Source: Elysia chlorotica (Eukaryota; Mollusca; Gastropoda; Plakobranchidae). Taken from it: a stretch of 64,000 nucleotides of DNA. Shown here in pieces: positions 45,901 through 60,600 of the stretch (position 1 is its first letter; the number at the start of each line of letters is the position of its first letter). Under the pieces are notes generated by a model. The model did not search any database. It was not told the DNA's origin and was given only the letters and a program-made list of their open reading frames with translations. Location: the NCBI GenBank assembly GCA_003991915.1, contig RQTK01000048.1, positions 937,951-1,001,950 of the forward strand, in the 5' to 3' direction. The position numbers were made by a program, and so were the translations under genes.

Positions 45901-48900
45901 CCAATTCAGCCCAGGAAGATAAATCAATAACGCCAGTGAAGGTTTATCCTGGCAAGAATGTTAAAGTCAAAAGACAGGCAAAGTCTGGGGCTTCACCGTT
46001 ATCAAAAAGAGCACACTCCTGTGATAATTCAAGCATCAGAGAGGAGCCAAACAGTGTTGCTGAAAATTCCAATGGCTTGGCAAGATCTGGAGTAAAAAAA
46101 GTTTTGCATTATGAATCTTCAAGTTCATCCCATTCAGATAGGTTGTTATCTAAAAAATGTCATAAATTTACAAGACAGAGAGCACAGGAGTTTGGGCTGA
46201 AACCCAGAATGGAGAGCTTGGCTGTCAATGAAAGTGTTACATTGAAAGACGATAGACTCCTAGCTGATCTTTTATCCGATTTGAACTCATCGAGTGACAC
46301 AACAAACGTAGCCAAAGGCAAAGAAGTGACTAAAGGTCTCGTTCTAAAAACAAAAAAAGGCAAGACATATTCAGAAATCCAGATTCTGAGAGAAGACAAA
46401 AAAATGCTAAATGCATTATTTGGAGAATCTTTTACCAACACAGACTATGACGTTGTGGAAATGGATCTATCCACTACAGCTAACAAATTTGCCCAAATTG
46501 ATCAGGCCGAGCCGATTCTGATTGAAGAGTCTCAAGACCCTGCATCAGCAGACGATGACGCCTGTATTTACATCGATGAGGACTCTGATAACCCTGCAAC
46601 ACAGCTAAACCAGGTTAAGGGTGCAGCTTCATTGTCCAATGTTAGTGAAGAGAGGACAGAATTCTCCTTACCAACATCTACATCTAGATCTCCTATGGTC
46701 TATCAAAATGAAATGGGCGGATCTACCCGACCCCATGCTTCTCCAGCTCTATCATTAACGGTTGATTGGAAAGGAATAGACAAACCAACAGTGCATGGCT
46801 CTCCTCTACTTGTTGGGCAAGTGGCAAATATGGACCCTGCTGTTCACAGTTCTTCACTTGCTGAGTGTAGAGGGAGCACAGATGTAATAGTAAGTCCGCA
46901 TTTGGCAGACAGGACAGCGGTACAAGTCCTGCCGAAAGTCAATTCACTCAGTTCAGAGAAGTGTGCTGCTTCTTCATTATCCTCTGTGACTAGCGATAAT
47001 GAGAGCCCTGGGACAAGAACTAAAGTCCCCTCCACGTGTAAAGAGAATGAGCTGTCAACATCCATCTGTGATATGTTGTCGGAGAGCTTTGATGATGAGT
47101 TTGTTGCTCCACAGCCGGTGCCTGAAAGAGCTCACAGGTAAATGAACACACTGACGGCAAATAAATATAAACAGAAATCATTTACAGTCAGAATTATTAG
47201 GCAGTGCTCATCAATGCTTAAGTGGTCTTAATTTAAGTGAAAATTCTTTAATTATGATGGCTCTTTGTGGGATTAGACTGTAAAAAGAGTTTTGGATTAG
47301 AATTCCAGATAAAAGAAACCCTGTCAGGTGGAAAATTGACTTTCAAACGCAAAGCTCACTGCGTCTTTGAATTATTTGAAAACATTTAACATCAGGTTAA
47401 GATGAATAAGTGTGAAGCATAGCCAGTTGTTACTGAATTATGAATAAATAAGACTTAGTATGACAGTAAAGTTAATTGACTAGTACAACTAATGCTGTGT
47501 AAACTGAACCTTTGATCTATGTGGATACCGCAAATACATTCTAATCTTATGATTCTAAAGACATACAATTTTTGTGAGTTGTAGGTTCCCCCTAAAAATC
47601 ACTGAACAATTCAGACAAGTCCTTTTATTCTCTAATCTAATTTTGTGTGTGTTAGTATTATCATTTTGTGGAATCCTGATAAAGTCAGCATATCACAACT
47701 GGAACACATTTTGACGTAAAACAAACGTTGATTTTATGCAGCTCTAAGTTATTTCAGTAAAGGGGGAGAAAGCCTGAGTGGGACTAACATGTGATGTTGA
47801 ATTTGAAAAAGAATTGGCCTTAAAAGTGTTGACTTAAAGTAGATTCTACTGTATGGTAAACTGAAAATGTTAACGCTTACAGTCTTACCTAAACATTTTT
47901 CAAAATAAGACTAAAAGTAGTCATCTATGTTTTGCATCATGAGAGGAATTGATAGCCAAGCTGATTGTATGAATTGAGTACAAATGGCTTGACAGGTTTT
48001 AAAGCAAAAACTGTTTTTTTTTTTTTTGCACAGGAGAAAGCAAGATTTTGTGTTCACTGACTTGTGGAACAGGTTCACGGTGACAGATGTCCAGTACCAA
48101 AGGTAAGGTAGATAGTCGCAGTTTGGTATTAGGTGTCCATTCAAGCTCAATCTGATTCTGAGTGAATTTATTTTAATCGATTAATGTAAATAAAGATAAT
48201 GTTATACCCCTCCTGTTTCCTTTTTAGGTCTTGAAGGGCCCGAGCCCGAGGGTGAAGGGGAACGATCTCAACGCCTAGTAACAGGCTTGCTGTGCTTTAG
48301 CAGCTCTGCCACAGTACCTCTCAGGGTGGCTAAGTCTTGCGCGACTGAAGCAAGAATATAGTGTAGTAAAGGTTAAATATATCTTTACAAATGATTTTAG
48401 AAGGAATTTCACTATTTGTAATTCACAGGTAGCAGCAAAGAATTTTTGCGTCCAAGCTAACCAAAACAACAACATGACATTGACCTTTACACGATGTGAC
48501 CTCTCTCGGTTCATATACTGACGTATGGAAATTAATAAGTTAGAATCTTTCTTAGTTATGTGTTGCCAAAAATTTCTTCCTTCCTTTTTGTCTTTAAAAG
48601 GTCCAACTTCTGGTTTACTTTCTTTTGAGTTTAACATTTTATACTCTTTATTTGGTTATGAAATATACTGAATTATGAAAAAATATGTTCCTCTAACACT
48701 TTACAGAGAACGTGATGAATTGTTGCTTGGCTTGATGTGTGGCAGGAAGCAGGAGACTCGACAGTGTGCGCTCCGCGGTTTCTGGTAATTCTGTGTAATT
48801 TCTGTGTAATCTGACAATTGCATACTAGATAAACCAGATATATTTGATTTAAAGTTTTCCATACCTCTACAAGTCATGTGCATTTGATGCTTTTTAACAC

Positions 48901-51900
48901 ACTACATATTACTCACCCTGATTGCCTTGCTTAATAATTGTCTTATCCGTACAGGGCTGATACAAAAGTGGACCCAGGAGATGTGGTGAATGTTTTGGCC
49001 GATATGGAGGGTGGACAATTCATCGTGGATGACAAGAAGGGGTTGGTAGTGGTCAACCCAGACACTCTACTGTCTGGCACGCTGGTTGTATCTGCTGTCT
49101 TCTGTCGGCGCAAGTGAGTCTTCTCCGTTCTTTTATCATCCCAGAGTAGGGGTTGAAAACGACTTTTTGTCAAAGGCGAATCTCCAGCCACAAAAGTTTT
49201 AGAGGTCATTGAGATATTCTTTTGCAAGCTTCCTGACCAGTGGCAAGGTGTCTCTCTTTGGGAAGGGGGGAAAAATAGTTGGTGTCAAAATCCATAAATT
49301 TGAAAATTAAAAAAAAAATTTTGTTGTACAGCTTAAATTTACCGAGGTTTTTACTACATGTTTTACCCTTAACTGTCATTGTCAATGTAGGATTAAAAAA
49401 AAAAAAGATCTATGGTTTCACCAAAACATTTTAATCTTTTTAAAAAATGTTTTCCTTCTAGTAATCTTTTTTTCTTCCAATTGGTCTGTAATTTGAGCCA
49501 ATTAGATAGTAGAAACTTCAAACTGAAGTGCTATGTTTTATAGAAGTGACATGCTTTCTAATTTGAAGTATTATTGAGAATAGCTTATTTTTAATCCTTG
49601 ATAAAACATTTTAAGATCGAAAGTAATATTATTACTAATGAAAAAAAATTTATTCTGATGAAAGGCTTACAATTTATATATTTTCAATCTTTTTTCGTAC
49701 AGATCTGTGCTTAACGAGCAATTCAAGGTAAACTATGCAGACATTTTAATCTTCTATCAATGCAATTTTGACTCTTAGTATCAACGGTAAAAACGATTTG
49801 GTAAACAAGATTGTTCTTAGAGTACCAAAGCAAACAAGAATCATAAACAAAATTATCTTTTTATTTTATTATCATTTAAATAAACTGTTTCCTTTTGTTA
49901 CTGCTATATTATTTTTTATAATGCATCAAGTTGTCCATTTTTTGTCACAAAGTATATTTTGGACACACACAAAAAAAAAAACGCTGAAAAATTATATTTG
50001 TACTCTATCTTCAAGGGTTAGAGAAAGAAAGTTCATGTGTACATTTTTTTACATTCAGTTTATTTAAGCGTTTGCTTTATTTGGGCTGATGGTAACAACA
50101 TTGGTATTTTAGAGCTGAGCAGCATGAAATTTCCTTGTACCTTATTTTATCTACATTGATTTATATCTATCCTCCAGGGAGTAGACAAGGGGAATGTGCA
50201 GATGCTGTATGGCAGTATCATCCATAGTTTGTTCCAGGAGGTTCTCCGAGACGGAGTAACGCAACAGAAAGATGTTGAGGCCCTAGCTGTCTCCAAGCTC
50301 AAGGCCAGCAAGTTTCTGCACGAAATGTTAGAAAATTATTGAATGTTTTTGTCACCCTAATAAGTTGCATTCTAACTATTGCTAAATATTTATCTATTAT
50401 TTACATTAATTCTTACACTTGTGTATCCGTAAAAAACAAAATTATGTGTGTTTAATTGTTTTTTGTTTCCATTTTTCCTTGCTGTTTGTGCTTTTTAGTT
50501 ATATTGATTTGTGTAACCAAATGAGTGTATACCATAAAAAACTGCAACTTGTGGTCTAAAACTTTAATTTGCCAACCCTTTTTTTCTATAGAAATGTACA
50601 ATGTGTATTTATTAATTACAAATATTATGCCCTGCTTCCCTGATAAAAAACAACAATCAACAGCATCTATTCAAGCAAGGCAGGGCCTCGTCTTCTTGTT
50701 TTGTCTTTCCATGTACACTCAGCCTTAAATTTTGATTCTGTCTGTTCCAACCTGCAGGTATGGTCAAAACCTTGTGGAGGGGACCGTGACGGAGGAGGTG
50801 AAACAGTACATTCCCACCCTCATGGATTGGCTAGGCAAGCACACTTTGCTTCATAATACCGGTAGAAGACAGCTGAAGTCTGAAAAAAGGTGACAATATG
50901 TTCACTTTCCATGCCCCCAGTAAAACTTGTCTCTGGTTACAATATTATCCATGTCACATTTATAATCAGGTTTTACCCCTGAAGGTGTTCTCAGCTGTAA
51001 ATTAATTTTTTTGTTGCGTTATTAATGATACGGATTGATGTTCAGTTGCTTGCAATTTTGACATTATCTGTAAGTAAATAAACACTATCATAAACTACAC
51101 ATAGTCACATCTTGAGACTTGAGAGAGTTAGAGGAATCCAAATTCAAGCAAACCTCCCACTCCCAGTTAGCATCTTCAAAAATCTTACTAGACATAAAAA
51201 AAACGATGCTCAATCTTTTGAAGTGAGCATGATGTTTATACGGTGTTTCTCAACTGCTAGAGTAAACACAAGCTCCATTAATAGCTCCATCAAGGATGCA
51301 ATGAATTGTGTAGCCTGCAACTTTCAGCCAACTGCATTCTTTCCTTAGCATGCTCGCATACCTGAGTTATAAATAACCACTGATATATGCCACTGAAGTC
51401 TAGGAAAGAACTACATGTTTGTTTATTTATGTTGTAGCATTTATATTGAAGAGTGATGTGTGAATTTTTTTTCTGTTTCAAACCGCCAATATTTCCCTAT
51501 TTTATGATGACTTTGTATAGAAAAAATTCTTTTCCCAACCATCTTTCCTGGTTTTGCATTACACAATTATAGGCTTCTGACTCTTACAAAATCTCTAGCT
51601 GCATGCTATTATATTTACGATCTTGGTTTGTTATAATAAATAATTTTAATAATTATTATTTTTTTCATTTATATAGTTCATTTCCATTAATTTTCATGCT
51701 TAATGCTTTTATTTTTTTTTTCTATTATTATATTTTCTAAATAATTTTAATTTTTTTTTTTTTATACTATTATATTTTTATTTTTAAAATTCTCATTTAA
51801 TTTTTTTTTTTATTTACATCATTTTTTGTTTTAATTTTAATCATTAAAAATGTAGTATTTTAGCAGGCGTTTAAAATTTTCTATGGAAGGTGCCTCCCTT

Positions 51901-54900
51901 TTGTTTTTGGGATGATTGTTCTCTACTTTGGAACCGAGATAGTAAAAAGATCGCTGACCTGTTGATTTATAATGGATGGTTTTATCAGCTGAAGATCTAA
52001 GCTGCCTTGCAGTACCATACATCTTTAGACAGTCAGAGATATGTAGGTGTCATCTGACTGATACATCTATAGCAAATTATGGACATCTTGTACAGTATTT
52101 TTTTTAAAACAGGCAGCCAATGTAGATGGTGAAGAATAGGGCTATTAATATTATGTATGGATCTATGTGTCAAATTATGATTTTCTTTTGGGTCCATTAT
52201 GAAATCCAATTTATTCTTTCCATGCATTGCACAGACCTGAAGTGATGGTCACAGAAATTCAAGACATAGAAGAAAATATTTGGTCACCAAGGTAGTAATC
52301 AGATCATTTTCATCCTAGTCTTTTCTGTCCATATATTTATATATTTGTTCTTTAGGTGTAACCTGATTAAATTTGAACTACTACGAAAGTGAAATGTAAT
52401 GGATAGATTAGCTCATAGCAGCTTGAAATTTTCTTGCACTATCGCACCAATTTCTAAAAAAAGGCTCTGCAGCATTTTAAAACAATAAATGAGTTACTTG
52501 CTTTGTCATGTTAGTTAGATGTTTAGGAAATTTATTTGTCTAAAGTGTTTTTTTCTCTATCAGTGTGAAGAATACGAATTATTTTGTTTAAATTTTGTCA
52601 AAACTTAAACTTTACCTTTTTATATATAGCTCATCATTTCCAAATGATTTCAATGTCATGGATAAAATATTTTTACTTTTTTTTTTTTTTTAAGTTCATG
52701 TTTTCTTAAGATTAAGTTTGGGTCATCCTTGTCACTAAGGCCGCATGAATGATTACAAGATTTTACACTCCCCGACAGGTCTTCATGAATTTTTCGTTTT
52801 CTTTTATACTTTTCAGATTTGGCCTGAAAGGAAAAATCGACTTGACAGTGCAGGCAGAAGTACAAATTGCATATACAATAAAAAAAAAAATCTTTTTAAT
52901 CTGAATTGGTTTACCTAAATATTTAAGTTGTGAAGCACTACTCTTGTTTGAGCAATTCCTATTGACATGTACAAGTTTTGGTGTATTGAAGTTGTGAAAC
53001 AAAATGTCTTTACTGTTATCATTGATAAATTATTATTTAATAATCATTTTAAGTACTCTCAGTAGATAGTGAATTATTTAGGTGGACAAAGTTGAAAAAA
53101 AAAATGTACCATTCAAATTTTTTTCTTAATAATTTTTGACACAGTGCAATTAATTTGAGTTTTTAAACTTCGTTGGAACCTCCTCTGCCTTGTGTTAATC
53201 TAACCTCGTGCTAATCTTGCCTTGTTTTATTTTACAGCTCTCTAAAAAAGATACTGGATTGGAAGTAAAAGTTGTACCTCTGGAACTGAAGACAGGGAAG
53301 GCGAGTTTTTCTTCAGAGCATAAGGGACAGGTACAGAGCTTTCAGGCTATGGTGTGAATGTTTGGAACTTCCTGTCCTATTTAAAGGGGTGGTAATGGGA
53401 GAGGGAGTGGGGAAGTGCACGAACTTTACACTGTCTTTGTGTATGCACATATTGTTTTTTCCTCTCTATGGAACATGGGATCAAAATGTACCCCTAGTGT
53501 ACAAATAGGAATGCATAATTTCTTTTTGTCTGTACAGTTCATGGGATCAAAATGTACCCGCGACATATGGTTTAGGTGTGAAAACACAATGTACGCCTAG
53601 GGTTAATCTCTTTTTAGTTGTTGTATGTACTTTTTCTATCTGGCCACAGATAATGCTTTACTCTATGATGTGGACAGACAAAATACATCTTTATGGGGGT
53701 ATTTATTGAGAAAATTTCATAGAAAAAAAATGTATCTTTTTTTACAGAAAAGAAGTTGAAATTCAGTAGAACTGATCTGTATATTTTTATGTTGTCACTG
53801 AGCTAAATAAGATGCCTAATTTTGTATATCTTTGAGATAATTAGAAAAATAATGATACACGCCTATGTTAGAATAATAACTGATGTCATTATTCGTCTTT
53901 AGTTAACTAAAAACAAATTGGCACATTTAACCTTCACCATGGCCTATCTCTAAGATATTATGCCATCCTGTTACCCAATGATGATGTGCTGTGACTTGTT
54001 ATATAATTTTTTTTATATGCCGTTTCCATCTGATCGCAGGTGACACTCTACTCTATGATGTGCTCGGACAGAAGGACGGATCCTGAGGAAGGAATTCTTC
54101 TTTACCTAAAACATGGACAGATGCAAAGAGTCCCCGTCAAACCTGAGAGCAAGAGCGGCAAGTGGTTCTATCCTCTCTAGCAGCCTAATTCTGTTACCCC
54201 TATAGATAACAAGTTGCAGGTTATCGTCAGTAGGGGTATCAATTGGTAGAGTGTTGGGCTTCCAATCGAAAACACGATGGCACCCATTTATTTGTCAAAT
54301 TCAGAGCTGCCAACACATATGTTTTATCATATTTTCATACGCTTTTAGCTGCATTTTACAATACAAAAATAAAAAAAAGAATGCATGCAGCGAGAGAGAG
54401 AGAGAGAGTGAGCCACCTGGACATACGAACAAACGCATAGCGACGCCTACAAGATAATTACAGAATGAACAATAAGAAGATGAACTATTTCAACCATTTC
54501 TAAAGTTACTGTCGATCATATTGTGCTCATTACTGTGCATATTGATCTTTGGATTTGGATTAAACCGTATTGAAGCTTTATAATAACGCACATTAGACAG
54601 ATCCACCTGGACATACGAACAAACGCATAGCGACGCCTACAAGATAATTACAGATTATAAAGTAGAAATATTTATCTTTGTATTTTATTTTATTCGAAAA
54701 ATTTCGTGGGTCTTACTGTTGACTTATTGATAATCATTTTCTATGGCCTCTGTTTATCTGTGTGCCAACTACTTTAAAATAACGTTGCAGTATTCAATAA
54801 ATACTTTTAACATATTGTTATTTCAAAGCATGAGAAAATATCCCTCCTAGATTAATAAAGGTATTAAAATCATTTGATTTTTTCTATACATTGAAAAGTG

Positions 54901-57630
54901 ACTCCGTATTTATTAAAACCTAATTAAAATACATAAACACAGAAAGTTTAAATTTAGCATCAGCCAGTGAACTGATCCCAAGTTCACAGAGGAGCAACAA
55001 CTGCAACAGGCGACGAGGGATAGACCGGACAACTAAAACGAGCGCAGGCAATCAGCTGTGTTTTCGACCCAAATCTTTCAAAATCATTTATTTCACATAG
55101 TCAGATGGGAGAAGGGCCTATGAGTGAAAGAAAAATCAATCTCCTGTTTTACGTTGGAGGAAATTAAGATTTTAGCTCTGTCTGTTGCAGGTTTTTTTTC
55201 CCGTACATCCAGGGGACTACATTTTCATATGAAAATACGCCTTTTGATACTGTTTAGTAAACTTTCCACTTGGACTGGGTTGGCAGCTTTGCAAATATCA
55301 TCTGCTCCTGAATCAGTGTCAGTGTCTAAGAACATTTTTGACACTCTTGTGGGGTTATTGCATAAAATTGTCAGACATTAGTCTTGGAACATGTCTGCGA
55401 CATAGCCTAGCTGCTTACGTTTTAGTTTAGTTTAAGCCTCTTGATTCCCTGTGGGACATAAGGCAGCAGCAAATTCTCTCCACTGAACTCAGTTCTGACT
55501 AGTCCTCTTCAGCTCGACCATGTACTACCATTGGTGCTTTGCCGCCAAGTCTGGGGTAGAACATCGGCTTCCGACGCAAAAGGTCCGAGTTCGAATCCTG
55601 ACGATTTTGTTCCCTACTTGTTGGGTCGGGGTCAGTATAATGTGACCGGCTGAGACAGGAGTCATGGTATCCCGCCCTGTCTCGTGTGTGGCAGCACATA
55701 AATTGTCAGACATCCGTCTTGGAGCCCGACCACAATATAGCCTATATAGTGTTGATGTAGGACGTTAAACCAACTCAACAACAACATCGCCGCCCAGTCT
55801 GCTTAGGACGTTCGACCTTGGGGGGTTCCACTCCACTTACGTTGGATGTTAAGAAAACCAATCAACCATATCAGGTTTTCGTATGATAACACCTAAACTG
55901 CCTAATTTAACTAAAAGTCAAAATCTATACTTATGATTTTCTACAATTTTAGTAAACCACCATAGCTTAAAAAAAAGTACACAGATTTCATAGGCAGTTT
56001 AAGAATATAGGTTAGATAGCTATTGAGGCAATAATGTAAGTTCAAAAGAAAAAAAGCGTTGCATAGCCATAAGTCTGGCCGGATTGAATTTGATGGTTCA
56101 AATAACAAAATCCTCTGAAAAAGTTTAGTCATGGACCCAAGGAAATAAAAACAAACCAGCAAACACTGGTTGAGCATCTTTAGTAGGTTAATGTTGTGGC
56201 GAGGAGTAATGCCCAAGCTTTAATAGTTAGTTTTGTATTACTATTGATAAAATATCCTCTTTAATTTATGTTTTGTTTAATTACCCCATATTCTTACCCT
56301 GAATTTGATTAGTAATGTTTGTATCATATCTAATAAATCACATTCTATAAATTATGTTTTACCCACTTACTCATATTGATATTATGCAGGTCTTCTCGTA
56401 AGTTCATTTAATACATTTTGTACCACGGTTGATAAAACATGTCCTTTAATTTAAGTTTTATAAGACTACCTCGTATTGATATTTTGCTGGTGTTTTCTAA
56501 TTTCATGTAGTAAATTTGGTATCTATATTGATAAAACACCTTTAATTTGTGATTTTTATATTGCTTCCTCACATTGATGCAAGTCTTCTCTCAAATTCAG
56601 TCAGGACATTTTGTATCATCATTGATATACCACCTTCTTTGATTCTGTTTTATTATTCTAACTCATATTGAAAACCAGGTCCAGAGTAGGTCGAATCTTT
56701 GTCACTGGCAAAGGAACTCTCCAGACAAGTTACCTTTGAGACGAATGACTCTGGTTCAAAATCTGCTAAGTTGGGGCGCTTGCCAGAGCCAATCAACAAC
56801 GAGCAGGCATGCAGAAAGTGCGCTCACCTCCTGACATGCAGTATCTACCAGCGGTGAGACACAAGACCAGGGGGGGTGCAGTACAGAATCACAGCTCACA
56901 TACAAAAAACTGCCCTGACACTGACATTTTATAGATTTAAACACTAACTTTTGTTGAATAGTAGCTTGCTGTGATTTAATTAAGGTAGAGCTCCATGTAT
57001 TTCAACCCCAAATGAAAACAAAACAGACACGATCATCAATATTTCTGTAAAATATAAAAAAAAGTGTTTTGTTACAAAAATGTATCTTGCAAGGATAAAG
57101 ACAAATGTTGCCTTCAGGCCTAGACTATGTTTGTAAGCTACACATCCGTGAAATGCAGTTACGTGACACAATCCTGTGACCAACTAAAACTGCGAATGTG
57201 GTAGCAGTTGAAGAAAAGGCTTGTACTTCTGAACATTTTTCCGAGGGCTGGAGGCAGCTCAATTCTGCACAATTGCTCATGCCCTTTACTGCTGAATTGT
57301 TTTGATTTTTACTTCCTCCAGTGTTCCTTTACTATACAGTTTACTTAACAATGAGCTTACTATTTTATTTGAATATTGAAACATATTTTGGATTTCTTGG
57401 TTCCTTCTAAAGTCAATCTCCTTTTTTACACATATAAATTTTCTGTCAGTTCATGTTTTACATGCTGCAAATCATTGTTGCATAACGGTGAAGGAATGCC
57501 CATGAAACATCTGTCTCTATTGGTGGTCCCCTTCAACAATAAAAACTGTTCAAAGCTGACATGTTGATCAGATTCAGTAATGGTAACCTTCTAATTGCAA
57601 TGCGTCTAGGTGTAAAAAAGGAGATTGACT

Positions 57631-57661
<31 letters not shown>

Positions 57662-60600
57662 TATTATTGTTGTTGTTGTTGAATCTCTTATTATTACTTT
57701 TTTTTTAAATATAATTTTGTCCTTATCAGTATTTGGTTGGCAAGTTTTATTATTCACGCCAAAGGTGATTTATCTCCAAAAAATGCCAGATCTGAAAAGA
57801 CAGAGTTACGGGCAGATCATGCAATGTCTAGTCTCGTCCCAGAAGCGTTAGCACACCTGGGAGATACAGATCTGACCTACTTTCTTCACTGGGTGCTGTG
57901 CCTCGACGTAGAGCGTCAGGAGTCAGAGCACAAGCAGCTCCAACAAATTTGGGGCTCTAGCAGTCGACAAAGGTTCGTTCTTGCTGTAGGCACAGAGCAT
58001 AAAGAATCATGAACTTTCCAATATTTACAGAGCTAAGTGTTAAATCAACTACATTGAAAAGAGATTTGATGTCCCTGCTGACTACAGCTGGCTTAAGTGG
58101 TAGAGCACTGAGCTTCTATTCGGAAGGTCCCTGGTATGAGCTTGAAAAAAATATTTGTTAGGTTTTTCCCCTTCTGGTTGGGTCAGTGTCAGTAGTCTGG
58201 TATCCCGGTTCAGTGTGAGGCAGTTTTAAAAATTGACTGGGTTGGACGAAAGTTTGGGGACCTATCGATATAGGCTAGTGGCTGACAATGGATGTAAACT
58301 CCCAACCTGTCAACCAGAATGGCTAGATGGCTAGGCTAGTGATTGATATGAAAAATCAGGGTGTGGTACTATTTTTCATCCAGTGAAATGATCCTTTCAG
58401 AGCTGTACCCATATCAACTATATTCTTTCTTTCTAGTATTGCTTTCATGAAAGTATACATTTTATTGAACTGAAAAGTTAGTTATAATTAGTTATAGTTA
58501 AATGGGGAGTTTTGTCCAGCCCAGATGATTATCTCTTAAATATAAAATAGCATACTTAAGACCTAACTGGATTTGGGAGTACTATTATCTCATTTTGTTT
58601 TATATTGCCATTTGGTACTATGTTTTCTGCTTCTTTATGCAAACAGGTCCAGTACAAAAAAAATGTGGGTCCATTTGGCTTTAGTGTTAATTACTTGCTT
58701 TACTTTCTACCAAGAGAATGAATTCCCTCAATATATATGTGCTGTATGTGTATAATATATATATTGAATTTTGATGTGTCATATGTCAGGGAGAGTGAGG
58801 GAGAATGCATCAGCAACCTTATCATCACTGGCTCAGAGCTTGGGGTACCGGAGTCCCAGAGTTTCAACGATGGGCAGGGATGCTCTCTCACATTCTCCAG
58901 GCATTCCAGGTAGCTGTACACCATCAATACATACACAGTCTGCAAAACTGCTATAGTTGAATCTTAAAACTATAGAAATTTGCAATATTCACTAACATTG
59001 TAATGGGGGGCTTATTAGCTCAAGTGGTAGAGCTTTGGTCTCCCAACCTATTGCAGACCTGCCAACATTACGGTTTGAGCATAATTTGTTACGCCAAAGT
59101 GCAGAAAATTACGAGCAATGGTTGCCGTATCACGGACATTTTATTCTCTTGGGATCAGTAGATTGTTCAATGCACCACTCAAAAGCACGATGAAAACGGA
59201 ACTGAAATTTGTGATTGTTAAAACTAGTAACAAGAAATAGGGAGTAAGCAGGGGGTTCTGATATCCATTGTTTGAACCAAAATAAAGCCCAAGTATTATA
59301 TTAGGCACATGCCACACATATACATACATAAAACTTTCTTTTTAGAATCTAATGGGGAATTGACTTTCTCTAGGCTTTGTCATGTAGCACTGACAGGCAT
59401 TCAATCAGTCACACAGAAATCAATCTAGATCCTGAATTTCTAATTCAGATTATAGCTGGGTCACATAGGCCGAAAGCCATTACTTACTGTACATTCCAAT
59501 TTACAATCAATGTTTTCTCTTTAGAATGATAACCTCTATAGTCAACTATATTTTTAGGGGGCTCTCAAAGTCAGGCACCAGTATAACAGATTTTTTCTGC
59601 ATTAAATCTTTCTGGGTTTTTTTTAACTGTTTCCACGAACCTTACTCAATTTGCAGTTCACTTTATCTACACAACTCCTCCAAACCTCTTTGTACTTGGT
59701 GACAAGATCATCCCTAATTATAACCATCAAGAAAATACATTTCAAATTTTTTTTTTATATCTTTGTAAAAGCTGTATTTTATCAAAAGACATCATATTTG
59801 ATCTCTTTTTAAATTTTAAGTTGATCAAGGAGTCTCACACTGCGATTGCATGTTTCTGGCATTATATGCCTATTAAGTACCAAAAATTACTCTAGTGTCA
59901 GTTGCTGCAATAGGACTTCGGTTTGAAACCCACAATGGATTAAAAATGTATTTGTGCGATAATACCTGCACTGGCAGTCCATAAAATTGTCAGGTGTTAG
60001 TCTATTTCTGCCTCCATCTCAGCAAGGACATAACATTTAAAAAAATTGATCTTGATTTCTGCAAAACCATTTAATTGGCAAAAGGCACTGACATACAGAG
60101 TTTGTGATTGAAAGGGTTCTATCCTCAGTCAATTTGGTAAAATTAAAGGTGACAGAATAAAAAGGTTCTATCAAAATAAAAGAATAGTAAAAAGAAAGTT
60201 TGCATTTAAAAGGTTGTATCTATATTTATGGTAAAATTGGAGGTGATACAGTCAAACCTGCTCAAGCGACCACCTGTCTAAGACGACCACCTGGTCAAGC
60301 GACCAGCTATCCACCACCCCCTTGATTTTTTACTATATAAATACACCCCATAAAACGACCACCTCTCCAACGCGACCACGACCATCTATTTTCTCTACCA
60401 AAATGGCCTTTAACCTGTTAAAGCGTCCACCCCATAACATCATTTACCAGTCTTGACCATGAAAGGTGCGGCAAACAAAAGATGACTTAACATTCGGTAT
60501 GTTTGTTTGACATGCTTCACTGACCACCACAATGCAGTGCGTCGATGTTGGGAAGATTGCGTGTCTAGACATGTGTCAGACAAGAAGGCCTCGGTGAACG

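Noticed and set aside
54236..54300. Possible tRNA gene
   Set aside because: Only a 5' half resembles a tRNA; there is no B box or acceptor stem.
56391..56398. An 8-base microexon (GTCTTCTC between CAG and GTAAGT) that would fix the DNA2 phase gap
   Set aside because: It lies inside a degenerate tandem repeat whose other units have similar words, and the added residues do not resemble DNA2.
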